Positions 1 to 12,000 of a DNA stretch of 64,000 nt are shown one piece after another (position 1 is the first letter of the stretch; every line of letters starts with the position of its first letter). Origin of the DNA: Branchiostoma floridae (Eukaryota; Chordata; Leptocardii; Amphioxiformes; Branchiostomatidae); contig NC_049982.1 in assembly GCF_000003815.2 (NCBI RefSeq), positions 7,979,849-8,043,848 on the forward strand, read 5' to 3'. Position numbers and translations under genes: made by a program. Under the pieces are notes generated by a model. That model was not told the DNA's origin and searched no databases. It saw only the letters and a list, made by a program, of their open reading frames with translations.

Positions 1-63
1 AGTTACCGGCGGCTCCAACAGGTGGCGCACTTCGGTGTGTCGATCAGAGTTGCCAGAGAAAAC
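1..63 (-). CDS. G0 discoidin exon 6, partial
   Basis: Reads VFSGNSDRHTEVRHLLEPPV plus a Thr from a CCCAG acceptor at 64-68. It matches the equivalent exons of G2, G3, G4 and G6, which continue TARYVRFWPQ and end VEVLGQ. The rest, and the short last exon coding DCTGD-stop, should lie just left of the window. Confidence 0.85.
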
Positions 64-3000
64 CTGGGATGATATTTTGAAGAAAAAAAACAAGTGACTG
101 TAGGTAACACACTTTGTGACGTAATTATGGTATGTCAGTTGTGTTGCTTTCAGTGGTGTGTGACATTGTGTTTATCATTCATCAACAACCATACTGTTAC
201 ATTCCTATGAAAAAAACAACCATTGGCCCGCGGCATCAGATGTTTCCGTAAATTTACCATAGATATGTGATAATTATGATACTCAAAGTAGAAGAAAATT
301 TGTCAGGAATACCAGAAACGGTTGGTCCACGATGTCAGCTGTTGTCGTTACACCACGAACGAACATTTGTCACATCTGTATGATATTGACAGTCCCAGAT
401 ATCGAATACGATGAACAAAAAGAACGAAACGAAACCCAAATGATCCAAATTACAGAGAATATAGCGGCGATTTGGGAAACATTACGAGCGGACGACATGC
501 AAAAGAAACGTGCAAGTACATAAGCACCCCGGTATATATTCCTCTCCCAGCATTTTTCCTTTCCCGGCATCTTTTCCTTTCCCGTCGTATTCCCGGATAA
601 AAATCGGGAATAGACGTCAGACTTGAACCAATACAACCGAAAGACCTACATTTTGTAGGGGTGATTTCTGAAATCATCACATCGATTATAAAAACAGCTA
701 TCGCGAAAAGAAAGGGACGTGCTTCATTTCACACCGGTGTACAGACGACATGCCAAACCACATACGAATGCGGCAAACAGAACATAGAGATATAGGTACT
801 AGGTGCGAACGCTCACCGAAAAAAACGTTCATAATACTTGTCGACGGAGGTTACCCTCCAGTCACAAAGTAAAAATGAACCGGCTACCAGCAATGCTACA
901 TGGAAACAGATAAAATCTTTGCAGTAACACATAAATGATTTATTAGACTAAAGAAGTAGTACATCTACATACCCTGAAATATAAGAAAAAAGCTCTATCA
1001 AATCTGGAAAAAAAAATCATATATGACTTCTGTCAGTTCATATTAAACCTGTGGATTTCTTGCCCTGGGTAAGAACAATAAGGAAGTGCTCCCACTGTGA
1101 CTTGTCCAGCAGTTTGAATGGTGGATTGACCCCCATAACCACATAAACTCATAAACATCCCAGACTGTCTACCAGCTAGGAACAATAGTCAGAGACAGAT
1201 TAGCATATTACTGGTCACTGATTCAAATACTGTACTGGTTCAAAGTACTGGTTTTCATAGGAACATTATCAAATCATACAGAATGACCCAAAGTAAGTAA
1301 CAAAGTTACACAATGCAAGGTTTCAATTAGATAAGATCATGTGATAATAAGATAATACTAGGGGCGTGCTAAAAGTAATGCCCCTGACCCATTTCCCATA
1401 GCAGGAGATTAATGAAACTTGGCACAGATATTTATATTTCAGCCATACCATAGGTATGGTGAAATATATTGTATTCGTAATGTTTCTTTCTCCTGTCAAA
1501 TCTTCAGAACACGGTATCTCCGTTGTTCCTCAACCGAAAGACTTGAAATTTGGCACAAGGGTAGAGTGGGCCAATACCCTCGGACGTTTTTTTTTTTTTC
1601 ATTTTTCCCATATCTGTCTCTTAAATGATTTTATTAAGGTTTTGGGGTCATCTTAAGACCAAAACGGTATATTTTGGCCCCCTGTACCCTGGTCTTACAA
1701 TGGAATGGCCTGAAATTTGGTGTAGATAGGCATTAGATAGTTGGTAAAATGATCCAAGTAAAAGTTTTGACATAAACTACTTTAAAATGATTAATTTTGG
1801 CACTTTTCTGAGGGGAAATTTGTTTTCTTTTGGCCTCCTGACGTGACCTTCCGTGACCCCGCACGGAGCCCACACCTGTGCGCGAAGAGGGCGAAGGCTA
1901 ATCAATATTCATAAGCGGGGCCTCACGATTCCGTATATACTGCAGTGTTCCCGCCAGAATTTTTTACAGCGTCGGCACACGGGGCCCGGGGTCCACCGAA
2001 GATCGCCGAAGGCCCCGGCCCGGCAGGGTCCAGGGGCAGAGCCCCGTTGGGGGTAATCTCCAAGCAGATCCTACAATGGCATAAGATAGTACCAAACTGG
2101 CCAAGGAGTGTAGTCAGCCAAGAGGTGTACATTTGCCATGTAGCAAAACACACTCCTAAGCCGGCTTCAGTCCTCTGCCAGCTTTTGATACTATATTATG
2201 CTACCGTAGGATCTGCTTGGAGATTAGTTGGGGGAAACTCTTGCACTTTGGGCTATTCAGAAGGCTTATTGTATCAGTTTTTAGGGGCATTTCTGTGATG
2301 CGATGGTATATTTTCCCTGCGCTGTTAGCTCCGTACGTTTTTAAAAGGTTCCGTTTATCACAGAACTGCTGTTGTTTCAGATATCTTACGGACTTATGCT
2401 TACAAACACGTAAATTGCTAACTTGCAACCAGCGCTTTACTATATACAGTAAATTTCAGCACTTTTTTGAGGGAAAATTGGTTTTCTTTCTGCCTTTTGC
2501 CGTGACGTCACCCCGCAGAGCCCCGCACGTACAAGTTAAATGAATTTAACGAGCCAGCCAATCAGCGAAAAGGAAGACGAAGTCTAATTAATATTCAATA
2601 GCGGGGCCTTCCAACCCCGTTTATATAGAAACACGTGCATATCTTGACAACACAGCGGACGAATGTCACCTTACGCCCGGTTTTATATACATGTATATAT
2701 AAAATAGTTTTTTTGCGAGGATTTGGAGTTAACGACAAGGTCATTTGGACGGTAGCAGAAGTTACGCGTTCCTTGAACGTCAGAGTACATGTCTTTGTCG
2801 ATGAATTTGCAAACATTCCGCGTAGCAATATCAATCATTTTCGACAGATTTGACTTTAGCAGGGTAAGTTGAGACAATCGAGGAAATGTTACTTGGCGGA
2901 AATCGCGGGACAATTGGCCAGTTTAGATTTGATAAGTAAGTTTAACAATGGCGAGAATGATTATTTCCTCATCAATATTTATCGTTAGAATGTTTTGAAC

Positions 3001-6000
3001 TGTAAATCTAAACAATTGTGTTACCTGTGCAATGTTTATATGAATAAAGATACATTTTGCCAGCACGATGTTGGAGCAACATGATAACTTTATGTCTGCA
3101 TTATGCCACTTTTATTGTTGAAGGCGCGTAAGCAAATGAACAAGCATGACAAAAGAAATATTATGATACTATTTATTCGGTAACATTCACTTTTATTCAC
3201 GATTCTAGTTTGCAATGCCTGCAAACTCCGATCGGAATCACCCGGACCTTGTACGAGTTAAACGTAAACGATTTAACGTAAAATTGGAATTTATGACGAA
3301 TCCGACACGTTAGTTCAAGGAGCTTTTATCAGATAAAAGCTCCTTGGTTAGTTCAGATTCTTTTCTCAGTAGTCACGCTTCCTATTTTCATAGTTTAAAA
3401 ACTATCGACAAAGGAAGCGTTAAAGAATGTTTTTCTCCTGGTGCAAACTGTAAACACACGTCACCCACCACTCGTCTCCGATGTGACGAAGCCATTCGCG
3501 CCATTTTTATTGGATTTTAGACGGACTCGACAGTCAATTGCAAGCCGTCCACCGCGGCCTTGGCATCGTTTCCTCGCGATCGGTGTCAGCCCTGACTGCA
3601 CCGCTGCCCCTTGTCGTTGTCCCTCAACTTAGTTGTAGTAGAAGCAATAGTTTCCACGTCGTCCACTTCTTGACAGGTCGACGCCTGAGCGAGATACTTG
3701 TGTATGTTATCCAGTCCCAAACATCGCAGTTTCTCGGTTTATTTTCGCAAAGTTTCGTGCCTCTTCTTGATTGACGTTATGTTACCGCCTTTGTTGGAGC
3801 CACTGCTGGCTGTGATTGGTCGCAAGTTAATTCGATTTTTCGCATAAAGTGGCACGCCCTGTCTAATCGGTATATCTAAAGACTGCAGCCAAGGCTGTTG
3901 TCATGGTAACGACACGTATAACAACATTTCCCACATGCGAATCAGGTTGGGCACGTCTTGTACTGCGTGCGTTTGATTTGAGGTCAAGTCGCTGAATTTA
4001 CAAGTCTCACCTTCGGTTTTACAAACAGCACGTGCACTTACTTTTTCACCAGTCGTCTTCCAGAGCGTTCAAAATTATGAAAGAAAAGAGGCTTTTTCCT
4101 GTCATTTTTTCGGTAAAATCTTAGGAAAATACCGACACGTGTTGGTGCACAGATGTTGGCAAGATATGCAAGTTTTTCTAAGGCGCTGAATTTTGTCCCC
4201 GTGACTGAATGGTGGCATTGCAAACCGGAAGTACACTTTTTACGTCGCATTTTGGTAACTTTATCGAGAACTTATTATACCATACAGTAGAACTCTGAAA
4301 ATAGTCTACCACGTCCGGTATGAACTTCGGCTTCATGTCTTCAAAGAGAAGCTTCAAAAGAAAGGTAAACAAATTTGACTGATATTTTTTCCGTCCACCT
4401 TTATACCAGCGTTAAAACGGTAAATACTATTGTAACATCAATAGTTTTACAACGTTGTAGCGGTGTTTAACAGAGATAGAGTCAAAGGCGCGGCAGGAAA
4501 ATATTACTGAGTGAATACTGAGCGAATTTTCAGCATGTGGAGCGCCGAAGCCTCCATTTTTTTTTGCCTTGCCGGGCGTCGAAGTCTTGTTGAGGCCTGG
4601 GAAATTTTGAAATCTTGACCCTCCGAAACGCCATTTCTGGCATTTTGACGAACAAATTTCACTGATAGTCCGAGCAAAAAATTTTCCTAGGCCCTCCCCC
4701 CCGCTCAAATTTTTTTTCCTAGGCCCTCCTCCTGGCTCAATTTTTTTTTCCTAGGCCCCTATATGTTGTTTTTGGTAAGTTTTTGTCGACACATCTTGGC
4801 TTCCGGGTATCGCTCCGAGGACGCAAACAGTGAAGCGCCCCGGGCAGCTTGACCGATAATGTCATCGCTACGGGCTTTCGAAACTCATTAGGATATTGTG
4901 AGATTTTAGGTCCTACAATTTTCTTGCAAATCAGATATGTTAGACCAGATGGTACATTTTTACTTCCTGTATACTGTATAGGTGTAGTTCACGGGGAAAA
5001 TTTTGATTGGAAATACGGCGTCGTTGAAAATAGTCTCTTAACTATACGTTTCAATGGGGGCGAGAAACTGGGGTGTGCCCCTAAATGTTCCATTTTCGAG
5101 CAGGGGTTATTTGAGTCAGTTAAATGTTGTATGGGAAAAGCTATGGCTGAAATATGCTGTATTTGCTCCTAAGCAAATGTCGGCATTTCTAGTAGTCATT
5201 CTCTTCATAGGTATCACCCAGAGTTTTGCATTTCTCCCATCGTTTGATGCAGCTCTGGACACCGTTTTTGTAGGACACCCCAGGTTGGTCCTCCAACAGA
5301 TGCCTCATCAATGGCAGAAGAGGGACGACCAGGTCTGGGAGCTGTTTCCACAGACTTCCGGCCACGTTTGAATTCAGGATGCCAGCGTTTTACAAGGTCA
5401 TATGATGGGGCATCATCACCATAAGTTTCATTCATTTCATCAAAAGTCTTCTTTGGTGTGCGTCCTTTCAAATACAAAAACTGGATCACTGCGCGACACT
5501 CAACTGGTTCCATTTCACACCTGGTCCATTTCGCACCTGACTCAGTTCAAACACCAGTAAATCAGAAACCACAATTAGTTCAGAGCTGTTTTTTGCAACA
5601 TAAGCAACATAAGCCATAGAGATATGAATCATTACACATACAAAATTTCATCTAGATCAGACGACTGGAAGTGGGTCAGGGGCATTACTTATTGCACGCC
5701 CCTCGTATCTGCAATTCTTGAAAGAACAACTTTTTTCAAATTTCAAATCAGCCCTGTCAAAATTGTATCAGAGCATCTATTTGCATCTACATTTTTAAAC
5801 TTGAAAATGTCTTCCTTACAACTGAATTAGCTCTCATGAGTTGTGTGTGTAGAACAATAACTTGTAATACTTGACTTATAGTAAGAAACCAGTATAAACC
5901 TTATAATGCTCTGTGGAACTGTACACACAACTGCCAGCCAATGTCTCACACTAAAGAGCAACCCAGTGTTTTTTATTACTTCATATTCTGGGCTAAGTGT

Positions 6001-9000
6001 TCTTCAAGCTAACTTCTTCATGAGTAGTCTAACTTCAATTTCTTATCTTTTGTCTCTAGATTTCAAACATGATTTGAAGAGTAACTTGTACTTGGTAAAC
6101 TTACTCAGCCAGGCCACCATTGATGTACACTGTATGGGTGCCCGTAGCATACTGAAGGGCATAGTTTATATTATCTGCTCTTTATATAGTTTTACCGGCC
6201 CCTATGGTAAAATCCTAGTTAACATCAGCCCTACAGTATCGGCTATAGATTATTAGTCCTATTCGAGAATGACAGTTTTTGCTTCATCAGTCACATCTGT
6301 CAGGTCAAAACTAATTTTTCTGCAAACGTGGACTAGTCAGCAACATTTATTGGAAACATAAAAAAATCCTTGGAAATATCAAACTTTTGAAGACAATAAT
6401 TTATAATACCAACCTTCTCACGTCCCAGTTTGTCCTGGTATGTAGACCACGTGGTTCCGTGTCTGCTGAAGCGTAGTTTGTAGGAGGTCACCCACTGATT
6501 TGACGCACCAGGTCTACCCTGGGTGATAACTCCAGCTACAGTAGTCTCTGCTCCCATGTCAACCTGAACAGGAGGAAAACGGTATCTTGGTACGGTAGTC
6601 AGTGCACATGTTCTACTTTTGTACCTGTAACGTTACATATCCTACATTTGCATCAAATTTCCACCCAGTAACAACGTTGTAGGTGTACGTTGTTAACAAC
6701 GTAACCAGGTCACCTCGCGTATACGGTGTCTGGATAGATACGCCAGGGCATGATGTTGACATCTTGTCTTCTCTGCTCGTGATGTATTGTATCTCATACA
6801 AATTATATCAAACTGTTTTTCAAACATAAACAGAAAATGCGACAGCACATAGCCACATACAATCAATAGCAGCAAAAAAAAAAAGAAAGAAACTGGTCAG
6901 AAGATGTTAACCGGGGCCGGGGAAGAAAAATGATTTGACGAAAGGAACCAAAGAATATAACGACAGTCCAACATATGAATCAAGGGCACAATTACAAAGC
7001 AAGTTGCACCGTGCGGTGGTCCTCTCACCTGTAGCCACTGGTTGGTGTTCAGCGGGTGTGCGGCACACCAGGCTCCGGCCCATCCTCCCTGGCTTGTGAG
7101 ACTCTCCTCCAGGGAATGAAGACGAGCTTTGCTGGTGGCACAATGTGGGTGCGTGGAGGATGCAGTAATGTGGTCATCAGGAATAGCGCCGCTCTGCATA
7201 CCTAGTGGTACTGCAGTGCACGGCTGCTGCATACAGGATGTGACCAAGGCGGTTAGATAAAGACAAAACGTCACTGATGGTGAATGTCATGTCACCCATT
7301 GTCATGTGCCCATACATGATCATACAGAACACACCTTACCTGTGGGCAGGGCCCTCCACACCCTCCGCATCCACCAGCCGGACCAGGAGGCCCGGGCGGC
7401 CCGGGAGCACCATCACGGCCGTCCCGCCCGTCTCGTCCGGCCGGTCCCTCAGGACCCCGGAAGGGACCTGTGTAGATGCAGTAAGGTTTATAGTTACTTA
7501 GAAAAATTCATGATCACAAAATGCAGTATCATATACTAGTAGCGGAATTTTTTACTGGTGTCAGACGAGACGGAATAACAAGGACAATTTCCACTCTGGC
7601 ACTATTGTAGTCAACTTTCTCGCGAAAATGGAACCGACAAGTGACCATTAAAGGTTACCTGTGAAGTAACCACCGATCAACGTCTATGTATTCCTGGTGC
7701 ATTAAAAAACCATAGGAATTGATTATTGTCTGAGCATCAGGCAACCACCCTCAATCCTTGTAACAAATATCGTTGCAATCGCCAGAAACGCCCATTCCAC
7801 ACACTCCCACGCTACTGAAAACAGACAGCTGTTCCCAATTAAGGAGGTTGAGAGAGGGAAGACCAGATCACTCCATATCAACAAAAGGGGTTAATATTTA
7901 TTTTAAAACAACCAAAAAACTGCAACTTCTAATACGCACTAAAGCACAATGGCTTACATCTCAGTATTGCTATAGCAAACGTGATTGCGTACTAAAGATA
8001 TTGGTCCGGAATCACAAACGAATAATCACAAAAGGAATTGACTCTAAAATGCCACAATGAACATCTATATAACTTCATAACACCTACACAGGAAACCACA
8101 TACATGTATTAGTGTAGAATCTTGTCATGAACTCACATTTTTATATAAGGTAACTTGACACTACATACTACTAAATAGTATGATTCACGGCGTAAAAATG
8201 ACTTTTCTTTCACGTGGGACGGTTCAATTAAAATATAAACTAGAGTTCCACGACCCCATACCTTCGCCAAATGATTCTACCCTTTACAACTGCTGTATTG
8301 ATTCTGTTTGTCATTAATTATGCAAATTAGGTATTCATTTGCATAAATTATATTAGTTGGTCATCTCCTTTACCAAACAAAAGGCGTACACAATCTATGT
8401 TAAGAAATAAGGCTTAATCGCATTTTCTGATAATTTATGCAAATGAGGACCTCATTTACATAATTAATGTTTGACGATGTTCACCTGCACATAACTTTCA
8501 AATGCTACAAGTACGAAAGTTCCTGTCAGTTACCACAATGACATTATAGCATTTTCTCATTAATTATGCAAATTAGGTCTTTATTTTGCATAATAAATAT
8601 ATATAAATATTCTTTTTTTCTCATTTACAAATGCCACATGTTGCAATGGTCCTATAATTGAACTGAGCCTGTTAAGACAATTTTCTAATTAATTATGAAA
8701 ATTAGGTTCTAATTTGCATATTTAATATGTAATTATATGAAGCATCACTTCAGCTATCTACATACAAAACATCATGACAATCCTTCAATCCCTTCTTGAG
8801 TTATTCCCTTTCAAAGTCTGAAACTAAACCTTGCAGTTACAAAACAAGCCGCTAGGGTGCCCAAATCTATACTACTTACTCTCGGTCCCACAAGCTATCT
8901 ACCACTTAAAAATCATGACCACAGCATATCCAGAACCTGAGATATCAAACCCGGAAGTTCCGCTGCAGTACCGTAACAAGCCCCTAGGGGGCCCAAAATC

Positions 9001-12000
9001 TAATCGTTTTCAGGTCTTATCAAGATCTACCCACATACCAAATATCAATACAATCCATCCAGGCGTTATGCCGGTGTTCTACACACATACATACATACAA
9101 ACACACGCTACCCAAAATATAACCTTCTTGGCGAAGGTAATAAGGCCTACAATTAGATCATTTGTCAGCCATGTTTGTCCAACTGGGAACTTTTTGTTAG
9201 GCTACCAAAAATAGGGAACTTCTCGTGGCTTGCTTATGCGTTGTACATATACCGATTTTGGAAATGTGTAGAAACGTACCGCAACACATTTCGAATTTCA
9301 ATGGAAATGGAGATTTTTAATAGAGATTGTTTGCATTCAACTAGATTCCGATAATACGTACATTTAAACTAAAACAATGCCTCCGATTACATTTAAAAAT
9401 CCATGCAACCAAATGGGTAACACCTGAATATACAGCTGAAATAACTCTACATGGACGATTCACACGGTCTCTTTCTTCTTCTGTTTTTCAAGAAAAAATC
9501 TATCAGGTAAGGAATCATCAGTAATTGTGTAGTCTACATTCAACACTGATGGTTCCCACTAAGATGAATTGACTGTGATGTTGTGCGAATTTTAGGACAG
9601 AGTGTTAACAATGTGCTAATAAAAATGGTAGGCTTAGAAATTCAGCAACTAAGAAGGTACAAAATTAATATCTAATAATTTGAACTTGCTGGATAGACTA
9701 TAAAATAGTGTTATTTTATACGCTTGTGGTTTGTAGAACGAAGTTTGTTAGAAGCACAAAGCGATAAAAAATGATCAGATTTTGACCTGCATGGATAGAC
9801 ACAATAACAGATAGATTTTATGACCAGCCAGACATGTACTTTGTCTACACGTCATCAAATGGTATGTAGTACGCAAATTAAAACGGATTTGACTTTGACT
9901 TTCAGAGGGCTACAGATGACACTTATGGAGACGGTGGTATGCAGAAGTAAATGAATACGACGTAAAAAAACTCTCTTGTATATAGAATACATGTGTCTAC
10001 ACCGTAGCAAGTACCTCAAACATTTCATTATACTGTGTCATTGTATAGCGCGTACATGTATGTAGACAAAAGGAGGCACCGTAAGGAGATTTATCGATGG
10101 TTTTGAGTACTTTATAATTACCTAACTGGTAACAGTCGGAACACACAGACGTGAATCCATTGTAATATCTGAAACAATTGAAAGTAGCAGCTGGGAAAGG
10201 GTGATGAATGATTGAACACAGACACTCGACAGCTGTATGACAACAGTGACAAATTCAGCAATCGATACATTAATACTAGTCTTTTCTAGAATATACTTCT
10301 AAAAATATACGGAGGTAAATGTAATATTAAAATATACAAGTTAAGTTAAACGCTTCGGCCTGTTACACTTATACATTTTCTCATTTGAAGAGCGTTACAT
10401 ATGTATTGCCTTAGGTATGTAAATATGGAGTCTGAAGTCGTAACCTAAGTATATTGAAAATATTTGTTTTTGTATTGCGTCTACTAGATTGAAAATGTTT
10501 GTTTCTGTAATGTGTGCACTAGATTTACATACGGTATCGACTACAGTATAGGCGGGACATACCAATAGAAAATGATTGTCATTTTCAATTTTTTGAAGAT
10601 TTGGAGCCATAAAATGGCTACCTGTAGATTCCTTAAACAAACCCCAATCAGAACCACATCATCAATCATAACGCGTATGTTTGAGTTGGCAGACGTATAT
10701 TAAAACTAGAGATGGTCTGATTGATTTTTTTCTAAATTTAAATAACTGCGCTTGGATCTTTAATATGTAACAATGGCTTAGGTGTAGCTCTCACTGTGGA
10801 TCGGAATTGATCATCCAGTACAGTGGAAGCCGCTTAATTGCACACCCAATTTGCCAGCGAATTTTGTGCAATTATCCGGCGTGTGCGATAATGCGGAGTT
10901 GGTCATTTGGACCGCATCACCACGGTAGGAGGGGCCGAGAGGTGGTGTCGGAGGTAGTACAACGCACAGTTTATTTACGTGTTACAGTAGTGCTGTACCT
11001 GTTGTGCTCCGGACGTCGTATACATGTCTTCACGAAACATCATACTGCAATGCACTTGAAATCGAAACTAAAAGTAAGTTACTGTATACGTTATGTAGCT
11101 TCCTGATCACGAAACTAAAACACTGCATGCGCACGGCCGAAGGCGAGTGTTATGTCCGTCTGTAGGCCCCGAGTCGCTGTGTTGTTTCCTACTGGCTGCC
11201 AAGAACATAAAACCACTGCATAAGTATTTCCCCGCGACCCTAATTACGTAATTAGACAATGGACAGATAGAGAACATTTGTTATTGAGTATGTCATAGCA
11301 AGTTGTCTGCCAAATCGTAATGCCGGCTTTGACAACCTCTAGCGGGCGGGCGTCTCTTCATGGTGCCGACCCCACAAAATCGTTTCCTTTTGATCCCAAT
11401 AACAATTTCATACATGTTGTCAGAATGGCGACTTCACAAAGGCCGTTATCGGCTTATTTGTACCGTGTCTGACGATTCTTAGCACGCATTTTCAGTCAAT
11501 TTGCCGACGATGTTTGACAAATTTTCGTGCAATTATCCGGCAATGGTGATTTTTGTCGTGCAGATAAGCGAAGTCACTAACAATGGAGTGAATGGGAGAC
11601 TGTTTGGGATTTGGGGATTCCGTGCAATTACCCGAAGCGTGCGTTTATCCGAGGTGCAATTAACTGGCTTCCACTGTATAATAGTCCACAAGACGGTGGT
11701 ATTTCTAGCTGTTTAGAGTTGTCCTTTGTAGATTTCAATTCCAAAACGTACCATATCTTATATCAAACAGTTCCGTTTTGCAATGATTAAAGGGGAATAC
11801 ATTTTACACAGTTCAAATCACAAGCTTACCTTCGGCGAGGGAGACGATGTCGCTTGTACGTTCCAGCTGCATTTTGCTTTTCCGCACATTTTCTATGTGA
11901 CCTTCAACTTCTTGAAGACGATCCACCAATTTCATATCATGAAAACGTGGAACAAGCCCCAAAAGGTCATGCCAACGCCTGCAAAAATCAATCCCTTCTA

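Larger units (their letters stand above)
1433..5192 (+). mobile_element. Helentron-like (Helitron2/HINE type) element
   Basis: The left end TATATTTCAGCCATACC, the inverse ATGGCTGAAATATGC near the right end, a small hairpin (ATTTGCTCCTAAGCAAAT, with mismatch) and a CTAG terminus reproduce the arrangement of non-autonomous Helentrons: subterminal inverted repeats, 3' palindrome, CTRR-type end. A second copy of the family lies inverted at 52,170-53,729, where an empty site exists. No Rep/helicase reading frame is visible in the 3.76 kb. It is inserted within a mariner remnant. Confidence 0.55.
1361..5702 (-). mobile_element. Deleted mariner-like element, split by a later insertion
   Basis: The ends are inverted copies: GGGGCGTGCTAAAAGTAATG at 1,361 and the complement of CATTACTTATTGCACGCCCC ending at 5,702, both continuing into the complement of TGGGTCAGGGGC. 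TA precedes the left end; the right flank is TC rather than TA. Without the nested insert only about 580 bp remain. It retains the amino-terminal part of a mariner-type transposase on the minus strand and nothing of the catalytic region, so it cannot be autonomous. Confidence 0.75.
1043..6197. mobile_element. Nested transposon complex in the G0 intron
   Basis: The flanking intron (867-1,042 and 6,198-6,413) aligns with the uninterrupted intron of G3 near 26,735, so about 5.15 kb was inserted here. It contains a mariner-type element (1,361-5,702), itself split by a Helentron-like element (about 1,433-5,192) that carries a further MITE. The outer flanks 1,043-1,360 and 5,703-6,197 are unrecognised, with no supported gene. 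Confidence 0.6.

Noticed and set aside
9889-9940. Plus-strand acceptor followed by RATDDTYGDGGMQK-stop, repeated near 45,215
   Set aside because: The exon-like look rests on one acceptor and a short frame. No partner exon on the plus strand was found, and the repeat is explained by the segmental duplication.
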